Source: Methylobacterium sp. R2-1 (GTDB lineage Bacteria; Pseudomonadota; Alphaproteobacteria; Rhizobiales; Beijerinckiaceae). From it: a DNA stretch of 64,000 nt. A program made the translations under genes and the position numbers. The notes beneath the pieces were generated by a model that was not told the origin of the DNA, searched no databases, and worked only from the letters and a program-made list of their open reading frames with translations. Below, piece by piece: positions 29,312 to 38,174 of the stretch. Location: contig NZ_JACHWM010000002.1 of the NCBI RefSeq assembly GCF_014191355.1, positions 1 through 64,000 on the forward strand, in the 5' to 3' direction. Numbering within the stretch: the stretch's first letter is position 1; every line of letters begins with the position of its first letter.

Positions 29312-31834
29312 TCAGCCCTTGCGGACCAGCGGCAGCGGCTCCACCACCGGGGCCGGCGGCGGCGGCTCGAACAGGATGCGCAGGCCGCCGAAGGCCGCCA
29401 CTGGCGCGCCGGGCGCGAGACTGCGGTTCGAGGTGGCGTTGGGCACCCGGACGATCGGCACCTCGTCCACCGGCGAGAAGGTGCCGAAGGTGGCGTAGCG
29501 GGCGCTGAACGCGTTCTCGACGAAGCCGTAGAGTTCGATGTTCGGGGCGATACGGTAGCTGGTGTTGAAGCCGAACACCGCGTAGTCGCCGGTGGTTTTG
29601 TTCTGGTTGGTCGGGTCGCCGACGAGGAACTTGCCGGTCGCGAAGCGGGCGAGCGCGCCGATCCGCCATTCCGGCGTCACCTGGTACTGTACGCCGACCT
29701 TGAGCTGGTGCGGCGCGACGCCGGGCAGGCGGTTGCCCGGACGCACGAGCACGACGCCGCTCTCGTCGCCGCCGGTGCTGTTGAACGGGTTGCCGGGGGC
29801 CGCGAGTTCGACGGGTGATTCGAAGGTCGCGTCGACGAAGGCGTAGTCGATGAAGGCATTCCAGGTCGGCGTGTTGTAGAACAGGCTCGCCTCCACACCC
29901 TGACGCTTGGTCGAGCCGACGTTGCGGAAATAGGCGCGGCCGATCGTGTCGGGGGCCGGCACGAACAGGATGTCGTCGTCGTTGCGGGTCGAGAAGAAGC
30001 CGGCCTTCCACGACAGGATGCCGCCGAAGACGTCGTCGGGCTGCGGGATGCGGCCGCGCACGCCCGCCTCGACGGTGCGGGCCACGACCTGCTTCAGCGG
30101 CGGGTCGCCGACGAAGAAGTTGGTGAGCGAGCACGGCGCCAGCGGGTCGGCGCAAGAGAGCTCCGCCGGGGTCGGGGCCCGGTTGGCTTCCGTGTAGCCG
30201 CCATAGGCGACGAGGTATTCGGGGATGATCTTGTAGGTCGCGCCGATGCCGGGGTTGAAGCGCTCGTAGTAGTGGTCGCCGTTGAGCGCCGTGCCGATCT
30301 GGTCGCGCAGGACGATCTTGGCCATGTTGAACCGGCCCTGCAGCGTCAGCGTCAACCGGTCGGTCAGGTCGGTGTTGTTGGTGAAGTAGATGCCGCCGTA
30401 ATCGTTCGAGGTGCGCACGGAGACGGGGGTGATGATGCCGTCGTCGCTGGAGACGACGATGCCGGGGGGCGAGAAGCCGCGATCGAGGGTGAGGCCGCCG
30501 ATGGAGTTGTCAGCCCCGAAGCGGGTCCGACCGCCGTCATAGGAGCCGCCGAGCACGAAGCGGTTCGGCAGGCCGAACAGCGGCTCGCGGATCACGGTCT
30601 GGACCGTGGCGCCGAAATTGTCGGTGTCGGTGCGGGTCTGGTTGAGGAAGGCGTAGGGGCCGCCCTCGTCGAAGCGGTTGGCGAAGACCGGGTTGACCGC
30701 GCCGAAGTTGAAGGTGCGCAGGCGATCGGCGCGCACGGGAGCGCCGGTGCGGTCGCGCAGGAAGAACTGGTTGTCGTCCGCGCCCTCGGAGCAGACGAAG
30801 GTCTCGTCCGCCTCGCAATTCTCCACGTCGGCCGCGTCGCCGTTGGCGGTGCGCTGCCGGAACAGGCCGTAATAGGCGTTGCCCTGCACGCTGATCGTCG
30901 GCGTGACGTCGTAGGTGCCAGAGAGCTGGAAGCGCAGGAAGTCGTTCTTGGTCTGGTCGGGATAGGTGAAGACGTCGCTGCGGTCGGCCTTGAGCAATTC
31001 GACTGGGGCGGTGCCGTTGCCGGTCAGGCTGTTGCTGGCGCCGATGACGTTGAAGTGGAACTCGCTCTTCTCACCCTGCACGCCGAGGTCGGCGTAGATC
31101 TGGTTGAGGCGCGACGGCGAGTGGCGCCGCCAGCCTTCCTCGCCGAGCTTGGTGCCGGCGACGTAGAGGCCGATATTGTCGATGCGTTGGCCGTGCTGGA
31201 ACGCCACCGCGCCGCGGCCGAACGAGCCGCCGAGCACGTTGATCTCGCTGCCCTGGTAGGTGAAGCCGTTCTTGAGCGACACCGCGAGCGCGCCGCCCAG
31301 CGCGTTGAGGCCGAAGGCCGGGTTGGAGCCCTCGAGTTCGATCCGGTCGACGGCAATGTCGGGGATCAGATCCCACTGCACCGTGTCACCGAACGAGGTG
31401 TTGAAGCGGGCCCCGTTCAGGTAGACCGCGACGCCCTGCGGCGAGCCGCCCAGCGGCGAGGCCTCGAAGCCGCGATAGGTGATCGTCGGCTGGAAGGGGT
31501 TGCCCTGCGCGTTGTTGATGCTGATCGAGCCGATGCGCTCGTCGAGCGCCCGGACCGTGCTCGGGAAGCCGACCCGCGACACGTCGGCCGCCGTCAGCAC
31601 GCTCGTGTTCTGTGGCAACTTGTTGCGATCGATGCCGTCGAGCACGACGGTCTCGCGCAGCCCCGACGCGGTCGGCGTTGCCACGATCCGACGCGAGGCC
31701 GCGACCGGCGTATTGGAGACGACGCTGATCTCCTCCAGTGTGACGGCTTGTCCGCCCGCCGCCTGCGCCATCACCTGTCCCGGAAGCAGCGCAACCGATG
31801 CGATGAGGCTGCCTCGCAGCACCCGCATTGTCAT
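29312..31834 (-). CDS. lutH: TonB-dependent outer-membrane receptor for lanthanide uptake
   Basis: The 840-residue receptor has a signal peptide (1-24), a TonB-box-like EEISVVS near residue 34, a plug domain (about 70-190, with ITYRGFEASPLGG and LNALGGALAVSLKNGF) and a 22-strand-type barrel. The last strand reads FGGLRILF and is followed by a proline-rich tail rather than ending in an aromatic residue. The neighbourhood (lanM downstream, lutG to lutA upstream) and gene order match the M. extorquens lut cluster, where LutH is needed for lanthanide transport into the periplasm, presumably as a chelate. The ATG at 31834 sits behind GGCTGGGGA; upstream frame is poor. Confidence 0.95.
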   Translation of the reverse strand: MTMRVLRGSLIASVALLPGQVMAQAAGGQAVTLEEISVVSNTPVAASRRIVATPTASGLRETVVLDGIDRNKLPQNTSVLTAADVSRVGFPSTVRALDERIGSISINNAQGNPFQPTITYRGFEASPLGGSPQGVAVYLNGARFNTSFGDTVQWDLIPDIAVDRIELEGSNPAFGLNALGGALAVSLKNGFTYQGSEINVLGGSFGRGAVAFQHGQRIDNIGLYVAGTKLGEEGWRRHSPSRLNQIYADLGVQGEKSEFHFNVIGASNSLTGNGTAPVELLKADRSDVFTYPDQTKNDFLRFQLSGTYDVTPTISVQGNAYYGLFRQRTANGDAADVENCEADETFVCSEGADDNQFFLRDRTGAPVRADRLRTFNFGAVNPVFANRFDEGGPYAFLNQTRTDTDNFGATVQTVIREPLFGLPNRFVLGGSYDGGRTRFGADNSIGGLTLDRGFSPPGIVVSSDDGIITPVSVRTSNDYGGIYFTNNTDLTDRLTLTLQGRFNMAKIVLRDQIGTALNGDHYYERFNPGIGATYKIIPEYLVAYGGYTEANRAPTPAELSCADPLAPCSLTNFFVGDPPLKQVVARTVEAGVRGRIPQPDDVFGGILSWKAGFFSTRNDDDILFVPAPDTIGRAYFRNVGSTKRQGVEASLFYNTPTWNAFIDYAFVDATFESPVELAAPGNPFNSTGGDESGVVLVRPGNRLPGVAPHQLKVGVQYQVTPEWRIGALARFATGKFLVGDPTNQNKTTGDYAVFGFNTSYRIAPNIELYGFVENAFSARYATFGTFSPVDEVPIVRVPNATSNRSLAPGAPVAAFGGLRILFEPPPPAPVVEPLPLVRKG

Positions 31835-32436
31835 TCCCCAGCCCTTGTCATTCGTGCTTGCGGCCCCGATTGAGCGGGTCCGATGCCGGATGTTGCTGAA
31901 GGACGGCGGCCGCGACAATCGCCGCAAAGCTTCTTCGGGATCAATTATGATGGGACGCTCAAGCTTCCCACCGACGCGTGCTGTTATGGCAACATATTTC
32001 TGACGTCTCATCAGAGACTTACGGATAAAGAAGCAGAACAGCCCGGGATAATCTGGCAATCATTTTCCGAATGCCCCTCGCTTGTCCAGCAAAGGTCCGT
32101 TCGGCGACCGGCATGTACGACACAGAGCTGAGCCTCGGTCGAAAAGGCTCAGACGAGGTCCACCGGCTACGGAACAAGCGTCATCGCAAATCGCCGCGTC
32201 CGGTCCCGTACCATTGGCTCGACGAGAACCGATCAGAAGGGAGGAGCCGGGCACGGTTACGGAGGCCGAAATCACGGCCCGGCTCGACCGATACGCTCAC
32301 CCACTCTACGGAGCTGCACGGATACGAAAGGCAGTGCCTCCGATCGGATCGCGGCTCAGCGTGCCTCACCAAACTCCCGGCCGCAGGCCGCTCTCGCTCT
32401 GGCGATGCAGCGCGGCGGGAGTTTTGTGCGAGACAC
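31835..32436 (-). promoter_or_regulatory. Long intergenic region upstream of lutH
   Basis: Six hundred bases separate the lutG stop from lutH, far more than any other gap in the cluster. The part nearest lutH (about 31920-32060) is AT-richer than the surroundings, as expected for a regulated promoter. Several overlapping frames here translate to low-quality sequence. lutH probably has independent control. I see no riboswitch that I can name. Confidence 0.5.
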
Positions 32437-33066
32437 TCAGACGCGCGCCTGGATGCGGCGGGCGATCTCGCCCAGGCGCTGCTCCAGAATCGTCGGGACC
32501 TCGCAGACGTAGGAGACCGACTGGTTTCGCTCGTCGAAGATGCGCCGGTCCCAGTTGAACTGGCTTTCCAGGTCCGCGGCCTCCTTGGAAGCGACCTTGG
32601 TGGGATCGGATTCCGGACTGTCCTTGAGCTCGCTCACCTTGTCGGCCTCGTCGCGGATGCGCTCGGCGAGCCGCCGCTGTCCCTGCGCGTAGCGGGTGAT
32701 GCCGTTCATCACCGTGCTGCGCTCGCCGTTGATGATCTCGAACACCCCGGCGAACACGCGGGTGAGCCGCTTCGACTTCTCGGCCGGATCGAGTTTTTCG
32801 GTGAACTCGTCGAGCAGGGTGTCGGCCTCGCGCAGTTCCGTGCGGCGGGAGGCGAGCTTGCGGGCGAGCTGGGCCGCCTCACGGTCGTTGCCCCACTCTC
32901 CGGCCTCGGCAAGGTCGGGTCCCGTCCAGAACGATCCGTAGCCCAGCGTCGTCACCTTGCGCTGGGCGCAGGGCCAATCCGGGTCGGCCTTGGGCTGCGC
33001 CAGCGCCGGGGCCGCCGCGAGAACCAGGGCAAGACAGAGCGGGGCACGAACGGAACGGAAGGTCAT
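32437..33066 (-). CDS. lutG: Periplasmic protein of the lut cluster
   Basis: The 209-residue protein has a signal peptide (1-22, LALVLAAAPALAQ) and a mostly alpha-helical mature part (about 60-180, with AAQLARKLASRRTELREADT and GQRRLAERIRDEADKV). Two cysteines, in DWPCAQRK and SYVCEVP, could join the two ends. It follows the permease gene by 10 bases, so it is in the same operon. The family is unknown to me; the name follows position in the M. extorquens lut cluster. Confidence 0.82.
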   Translation of the reverse strand: MTFRSVRAPLCLALVLAAAPALAQPKADPDWPCAQRKVTTLGYGSFWTGPDLAEAGEWGNDREAAQLARKLASRRTELREADTLLDEFTEKLDPAEKSKRLTRVFAGVFEIINGERSTVMNGITRYAQGQRRLAERIRDEADKVSELKDSPESDPTKVASKEAADLESQFNWDRRIFDERNQSVSYVCEVPTILEQRLGEIARRIQARV

Positions 33067-33076
33067 GGGAAGTCTC

Positions 33077-33964
33077 TCAGGCGGCTTCGCCGGCCGGTCC
33101 GCCGCGCCGGGCCATGATGCCACGGCCCGGATCGTAGGCGATCACGGCGAGGGTGAAGAACAGGAGGCCGGTGCCGACCACGACGGCGCAGGCGACCGGC
33201 TCGAAGCGCCCGTAAAGGGCGAAACGCACCAGTTCGACCGCGTGGGTGAACGGGTTGGCTTGGCAGACGAGATAGAGCCATTCGCTCGACGCCCGCACCT
33301 GCCAGAGCGGATATAGGGCAGAAGAGGCAAAGAACATCGGGAAGATCACGAAATTCATGACGCTCGCGAAGTTCTCGAGCTGCCGCACCAGCGAGGACAG
33401 GAACAGACCGATGGCCCCGAGCATCAGCCCCGAGGCCAGGAAGGCCGGCAGGGCGGCGAGGTAGCCGACCGGCGGAATACCGGTGTCCCAGAACCACGCG
33501 ATGGCAAGGAAGGCGTAGGCCTGCACGATCGAGACGCTGACGCCGGCAATCAGCTTGGCGAGCAGCAGCGTCCAGCGCGGATAGGGCGAGGTGAGCAACA
33601 CCTTCATCGAGCCGACCTCGCGGTCGTAGACCATCGAGAGCGACGATTGCATGCCGTTGAAGAGCTGGATCATCACCGCGAGCCCCGGCACCACGTAGGC
33701 CTCGTAGAGCACGTAGGTCTCGTAGGGCGGCGTGATCGAGGTGCCGAGCGTGTTGCGGAAACCCGCCGCGAAGATGAACAGCCAGACCAGCGGGCGCACC
33801 ATCGCCGAGAAGAAGCGCTCCTTCTGGTGGAAGAAGCGCAGCAACTCCCGGCGCACGATGCCGCCGAGCGCGATGAGGTAGCCGACCGCGTCGAGCCGGC
33901 CCGCATGGGGGGCGGGCCTTTTGGCCGCCTCGGTGCGAGCGGCAGTATCGGGCGAAAAGCTCAT
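33077..33964 (-). CDS. lutF: ABC-2 type permease for lanthanide transport
   Basis: A 295-residue protein with six membrane helices of the ABC-2 family, including VRPLVWLFIFAAGFRN, LTSPYPRWTLLLAKLIAGVS, FLASGLMLGAIGLFLSSLVR and VIFPMFFASSALYPLW. Its ATG overlaps the stop of the ATPase gene by 4 bases. With LutE it would form the inner-membrane transporter. ABC-2 permeases are more often exporters, so import of a metal by this fold is unusual. In M. extorquens lutE and lutF are reported as needed for lanthanides to reach the cytoplasm. Confidence 0.92.
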   Translation of the reverse strand: MSFSPDTAARTEAAKRPAPHAGRLDAVGYLIALGGIVRRELLRFFHQKERFFSAMVRPLVWLFIFAAGFRNTLGTSITPPYETYVLYEAYVVPGLAVMIQLFNGMQSSLSMVYDREVGSMKVLLTSPYPRWTLLLAKLIAGVSVSIVQAYAFLAIAWFWDTGIPPVGYLAALPAFLASGLMLGAIGLFLSSLVRQLENFASVMNFVIFPMFFASSALYPLWQVRASSEWLYLVCQANPFTHAVELVRFALYGRFEPVACAVVVGTGLLFFTLAVIAYDPGRGIMARRGGPAGEAA

Positions 33965-34710
33965 GCGGCGGACTTCACGGTTCTCTTGTCGGGCTCGGCG
34001 ACGAGGCGGCGGAAGGCGGCCTCCAGCGTCTCGCCGGGTCCGCCGATCTCCCCGGCCCGGCCGCGGGCGACGATCCGGCCCTTGTGGAGGACGACCGCAT
34101 CGTCCTCGGGCGAGATCTCCTCGAAGATGTGGGTCGCCCACAGCACCGAGAGGCCCTCCTCGCGCACCAGGGCGCGGACGATGGCGACGATGTCGGCCCG
34201 CGATTCGAGGTCGAGGCCGACGGTGGGCTCGTCGAGGAGCAGCAGGCGCGGCTCGTGGATCAGCGAGCGGGCGATCTCGATGCGCCGCGACTGGCCGCCG
34301 GAGAGGGTACGGATCTTATCGTCGCGCCGCTCGGCCAGGCCGACGCGGGCGAGTAGGCTCTCGATGCGGGCGCGAGCGGCGGAGCGGGCGATGCCGTGCA
34401 GGCTGGCGTGGTAGTGCAAATTCTGCGCGACGGTGAGGTCGGTATCCAGCGTTCGGGCCTGGAACACCACGCCGAGGCCGGCGAGCGCCCGCGACGGCTC
34501 CCGGTCGAGAGGATGGCCGAGGATCGAGACTCGGCCCTCCTGATTGTTGTAGAGCCGGGTGATCACCGAGAACAAAGTGGTCTTGCCCGCGCCGTTGGGG
34601 CCGAGCAGCGCCATGAAGTGCCCGCGCTCCACCGTCAGCGACACATCCGACAAGGCGGCACGCTGACCGAAACGGTGGCTGACGCCGGCGACTTCGAGGG
34701 CGGCGCTCAT
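33961..34710 (-). CDS. lutE: ABC transporter ATPase of the lanthanide system
   Basis: The 249-residue ATPase shows Walker [11 protein letters not shown]-loop LGVVFQARTLD, signature LSGGQSRRIEIARSL, Walker [13 protein letters not shown] and the H-loop in WATHIFEEI. The sequence type (CcmA/NodI-like) matches ABC-2 permeases. Its start overlaps lutD by 4 bases and its stop overlaps lutF by 4 bases, so synthesis is tightly coupled. Confidence 0.94.
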   Translation of the reverse strand: MSAALEVAGVSHRFGQRAALSDVSLTVERGHFMALLGPNGAGKTTLFSVITRLYNNQEGRVSILGHPLDREPSRALAGLGVVFQARTLDTDLTVAQNLHYHASLHGIARSAARARIESLLARVGLAERRDDKIRTLSGGQSRRIEIARSLIHEPRLLLLDEPTVGLDLESRADIVAIVRALVREEGLSVLWATHIFEEISPEDDAVVLHKGRIVARGRAGEIGGPGETLEAAFRRLVAEPDKRTVKSAA

Positions 34711-34955
34711 TTCGGCAGCGCCCGCCGGGCATCGTCGAGCGCTTCCAGGCACTCGTCGAACTCGCCCTCGCCCTGCTCGCGCTCGGCGATCTTCAGGGCA
34801 CGCTTGAGCTTCTGCGGGACGGCCTCGGGCGCGAGCTTTTCGGCCTGCGCCTTCACGGCGGCGATACCCTCGGCGCAGGCGGCCTTGTCATCGGCCAGGG
34901 CGGGGCTGGCGAGGAGGAGAAGGAAGAGGGAGAGGAAGGTGCATGCGCGCTTCAT
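34707..34955 (-). CDS. lutD: Small secreted acidic protein of the lut cluster
   Basis: The 82-residue protein has a signal peptide (1-21, FLLLLASPALA). The mature domain has about 60 residues, is helical and acidic, with cysteines at 27 and 69 and an acidic patch EREQGEGEFDEC. It may be a small two-helix domain held by a disulfide. Its stop overlaps the start of lutE. The ATG has GGTGGG seven bases upstream; an in-frame GTG 12 bases earlier is less well placed. The name follows gene order. Confidence 0.8.
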   Translation of the reverse strand: MKRACTFLSLFLLLLASPALADDKAACAEGIAAVKAQAEKLAPEAVPQKLKRALKIAEREQGEGEFDECLEALDDARRALPK

Positions 34956-34968
34956 GAGATATCCCACC

Positions 34969-35403
34969 TCACTTCACCGTAATCGTGCCAGCCATGCCCT
35001 TCTCCTCCAGGCCCTGCGCATACCACTTGTAGGCGCCGGGCTTGATAGCGACGAACTCGATGGCGATCTCGCCGGGATCGTCGAATTCGAGATGGTCGGG
35101 CGGGCCGCCGCCATGGATCTCCTTGTGCTCGATCACGATCTGGTTGAACCAGATGTAGCGGAAGAACTCGGGCGCGTAGAACTTGTACTCCTGCCGCCCC
35201 TTGGCGACGATGCGCAGCCGGTAGGCCTTGCCGGCCTCCAGCTCGATATCCTTGTTCTCGACCACGAAGTCGTTGCCCTCCTCGTTGCCGAGCACGAGAT
35301 CGGGCAGGTTCTGTCGCTTCTTGGTGAGGTCGAGGGCGCCCGCCGGGGCACCGGCGAGCATCAGGGCCGCGGTGGCGAGGCCGAGGCGCGTGGTCCATCT
35401 CAT
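34969..35403 (-). CDS. lutC: Cupredoxin-fold periplasmic protein lacking copper ligands
   Basis: The 144-residue protein has a signal peptide (1-23). The mature part looks like a cupredoxin beta-sandwich: LEAGKAYRLRIVAKGRQEYKF, an exposed FFRYIWFNQIVIEHKEIHGG, then PGEIAIEFVAIKPGAYKWYA and GMAGTITVK. In copper cupredoxins this C-terminal segment holds Cys, His and Met ligands; here the Cys and His positions are replaced. Acidic residues (EFDDPGE, EIELEAG) are abundant. It may bind another ligand or serve as a structural partner. It precedes lutD by 13 bases. Confidence 0.85.
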   Translation of the reverse strand: MRWTTRLGLATAALMLAGAPAGALDLTKKRQNLPDLVLGNEEGNDFVVENKDIELEAGKAYRLRIVAKGRQEYKFYAPEFFRYIWFNQIVIEHKEIHGGGPPDHLEFDDPGEIAIEFVAIKPGAYKWYAQGLEEKGMAGTITVK

Positions 35404-35497
35404 GTCGCTTCCTCCCGTCGTTCGTCGGTCTTGCATCGTTTTCCTCGACAAGCCGGCAACGACCTTTCGGGACGATATTTTAGCCGGCGAACTGAAC

Positions 35498-36505
35498 TTA
35501 CTTCCTCGAGATCGCCACGCCCCAGGGCAGCAGCCCGACCGGGATGCTCTTGACCACCTTCAGCCCCTCCACATCGATCACCGACACGTCGTTGGAGGTA
35601 CCGTTGGTGGTGTAGAGCTGCTTCTCGTCGGGCGTGAAGGCGAGCTGCCAGACGCGCTGTCCCACGGGAAGGTACTTCTGCACCTCGTAGGTCTTGGCAT
35701 CGACCACGGCGACGCGGTTGGCAGGGCCCAGTGCGACGAAGGCCCGGGTGCCGTCCTTGGTGAGGCGCACGCCGACAGGCTGGATCTGCTCGTCGGTGAC
35801 GCTCGGGATCTTGAAGCTGATCTTCTTGATGACCTTGCGGGTGGCGACATCGATCACCGAGACCGTGCCACCCACCTCGGCGGAGACCCAGAGGAACTTG
35901 CCGTCCGAGGAGAACTCGGCGAAGCGCGGCCGGGCATCCACCAGCACGTTGTCGATCACCTCGAAGGTCTTGGTGTCGATGAAGTGGGCCATGTTGGTGG
36001 TCTCGGAGGTGTTCACGAGAACCTTGCCGTCCGGCGACAGGCCCATCCCCTCCGGCTCGACCCCGACCGGGATCTCGGCCAGCACCTTGTTCTTCTCGAT
36101 GTCGATGATGGTGACCTGGCTGTCGTCCTCGTTGGCGACGTAGAGCGGGTTGCCGCTCTGATCGAGGATGAACTGCTCCGGATCCGGCCCCGAGCGCAGC
36201 GAGCGGACCACCTTGCCGGTGGCGGTGTCGAGCACGTCGATGCGGTCGTCGTCGCTGGCGCAGACGAACAGCTCCTTGTCGTCCTTGGAGAGGGTCACGC
36301 CGCGCGGCCGCCGCCCGACCTTCCAGGTCGCGGTCACCGCCATGGTTGCGGTGTCGATCACCGAGACCGTGTTGGCTTTCTCGTTGGTGACGTAGGCCGT
36401 GAAGGCCTGCGCCTGCCCGATTGTGCCGAACCACGCCCCCGCGAGGCCAAACCAAGAGCCTGCGAGCACTGCACAACCCAGCCCCGCCCTCAAGCGAGCG
36501 ACCAT
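35498..36505 (-). CDS. lutB: Periplasmic YVTN-type beta-propeller protein
   Basis: The 335-residue protein has a signal peptide ending GQAQA and about seven repeats of the YVTN/YncE type, for example AYVTNEKANTVSVIDTATM, LFVCASDDDRIDVLDTATG, LYVANEDDSQVTIIDIEKN and LYTTNGTSNDVSVIDVEG. YVTN propellers act as periplasmic binding or scaffold proteins. Between lutA and lutC it is likely part of the transport relay. Acidic loop motifs (SDDDR, NEDDS) could coordinate a cation; that is inference. Confidence 0.9.
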   Translation of the reverse strand: MVARLRAGLGCAVLAGSWFGLAGAWFGTIGQAQAFTAYVTNEKANTVSVIDTATMAVTATWKVGRRPRGVTLSKDDKELFVCASDDDRIDVLDTATGKVVRSLRSGPDPEQFILDQSGNPLYVANEDDSQVTIIDIEKNKVLAEIPVGVEPEGMGLSPDGKVLVNTSETTNMAHFIDTKTFEVIDNVLVDARPRFAEFSSDGKFLWVSAEVGGTVSVIDVATRKVIKKISFKIPSVTDEQIQPVGVRLTKDGTRAFVALGPANRVAVVDAKTYEVQKYLPVGQRVWQLAFTPDEKQLYTTNGTSNDVSVIDVEGLKVVKSIPVGLLPWGVAISRK

Positions 36506-36683
36506 CGGCGTCCTCCCTGTCGTCTCCGGCGCGTCGTTGCGCGCCCGCGTTATAATCGGTTGCAGCGACATGGCCCTCACGGCTGCACTGCTCAAAGGAA
36601 AAACCGGCGGCGAGCGGCCCCTTGCCGGGTGGTCGATTGCCGCATCGTCCTTTGTCCGGCTTCCGATCGGCCTGGAGCGGCCG

Positions 36684-37946
36684 TCACCGGAGCTTGCACG
36701 CCGTCTCCGGCTCGTCGGCGCCGAGCGTGTCCAGCGGCGTGCGCTGGTGGATGAAGCCTTGCTCGGGCGCGACGGAGACCATCGCCTTGGGCTGCACCAC
36801 GATGATCGGCTGGCGCAACTGGTGGTCCCAAGGCCTGTAGGTCAGCGAGACGCCCTTGTAGGCCGGCAGCGAGAATTCGGGCGTGACGAGATGGGCGGCC
36901 AGCTTCGCCGGATCGGTGCCCCGCGTCTGCGTCGCGGCCTCGCCGACCGTGCGCACGGCCGCCCAGACCTGATAGTCGAGCGGCCGCATCAGGCGCCCGG
37001 CGAGCCGCCGGAAGCGGTTCTGCGCCTGGGCCGCACCCCAGGTCTCCAGCGTCGGGTGCCACGTGGTCGCGATCAGCCCCTGCGTGCCGGCCACGGGACG
37101 CGGATCGACGGTGCGGAACGGGACGTAATCGCCCCAGTCGCCCTCTTCGTCGGCGACCACCGCCAAGTCGTAGTCGAGCCCGCGGGTGAACACCATCGCC
37201 TCGGCCCGGGTCGGCGTGTCGCCGCGGGCCTTCGCCAGCGGCCCGAAGGTCCAGGGTTTCTCCGCGGTGATCTTGAGGCCGAACTTGCGGGCGGAGTTTT
37301 TCATCGCGTCGGCATAGGCCTTGTCGCGCTCGGTCGGGCCGACGATCAGGAAAATCTTCCGCCAGCGCATCAGCGTCAGGTACTGCGCCAGCGCATCCGT
37401 CTGCATGGCGCGGCTCGGCAGCACGTGGAACAGGTTGGCGCGGCAATCGGCCCCGCGCAGGCGGTCGTCCGGCGCGCCGGCATTGAGGATGACGGCGCCC
37501 GTCTCCTTCAGCGCGTCGGCCACGGCCAGCACCTCGGCGGCGGGCAGGGCCAGCACGAAGAACCGCACGCCCTTCGCCGCAAGATCCTTGGCCGCCTGCA
37601 CCGGATCGCGCTCGTCATCGAGGACGACCTCGTCGAGGGCGAAGGTCTGCTTGGTGAAGCGGCCGGTGGTGTTGTTGTCCTTCACCGCCATGCGCGCGCC
37701 CGCGATGCCGAGATCCTCGGGATCGGCCTCCGCGTCGTAGGACGAGGGCGCCGGGACCGGGCGGTAGAGAACGGCGATATGCGTTTCCGAGCCGGGGACC
37801 GGCGTGGCTGTCTGGGTGGCGGGCGATCCCGGCGGCGGCTCGCCGGTCGCCGCCTTGGGCTCCTGGGCGTGGAGAGGAACGGCCAGGAACGCGGCCAGGC
37901 TGGTCGCAAGACCCGCGGCGAGGAGGAGAGGGACGGACGAACGCAT
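36684..37946 (-). CDS. lutA: Periplasmic substrate-binding protein of the lanthanide ABC system
   Basis: The 420-residue protein has a signal peptide (about 1-27) and a type-1 periplasmic-binding fold of the branched-chain amino acid group: HIAVLYRPVPAP, LGIAGARMAVKDNNTTGR, VRFFVLALPAAEVLAVADAL, GAVILNAGAPDDRLRG and KIFLIVGPTERDKAYADAM. It is the first gene of the lutA-G run and has a 228-base divergent upstream gap. The partner permease is ABC-2 type, not the LivHM type expected for this fold, so the protein may act as a carrier or sensor. The name follows the M. extorquens cluster. Confidence 0.93.
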   Translation of the reverse strand: MRSSVPLLLAAGLATSLAAFLAVPLHAQEPKAATGEPPPGSPATQTATPVPGSETHIAVLYRPVPAPSSYDAEADPEDLGIAGARMAVKDNNTTGRFTKQTFALDEVVLDDERDPVQAAKDLAAKGVRFFVLALPAAEVLAVADALKETGAVILNAGAPDDRLRGADCRANLFHVLPSRAMQTDALAQYLTLMRWRKIFLIVGPTERDKAYADAMKNSARKFGLKITAEKPWTFGPLAKARGDTPTRAEAMVFTRGLDYDLAVVADEEGDWGDYVPFRTVDPRPVAGTQGLIATTWHPTLETWGAAQAQNRFRRLAGRLMRPLDYQVWAAVRTVGEAATQTRGTDPAKLAAHLVTPEFSLPAYKGVSLTYRPWDHQLRQPIIVVQPKAMVSVAPEQGFIHQRTPLDTLGADEPETACKLR

Positions 37947-38174
37947 TGCCCGGCAGGCTAGCAACATCTTGCCACCGGCCTCAACGACAGAAGCATAAGA
38001 TTTTCATAAGATTACGGAACTCCTTCGCTCCCGTGTGGCGCTTGCGACGGGTCCCTCCCGGAGTTCGAGCCGCCGACGCGATGCCGGGAGAGGTGCCGGC
38101 CGTTGCCAAATCCTCCGAGGAGCCAAATTAGAGTCTGCCCGCGCGGCACCGCGCCCGATCCAGGCTCCGCTTCC
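37947..38174. promoter_or_regulatory. Divergent promoter region, lutA and a secreted-protein gene
   Basis: A 228-base gap between divergent starts. The segment near 37995-38015 (AAGATTTTCATAAGATTACGG) is AT-rich and the best place for a lutA promoter. ATTTTCATAAGAT contains a short near-repeat of AAGATT. No regulator gene lies in the cluster. Confidence 0.5.

Noticed and set aside
30272..31873. 533-codon plus-strand frame opposite lutH
   Set aside because: Repetitive Val/Ala/Glu/Asp composition mirrors the receptor codons; no start context or domain.
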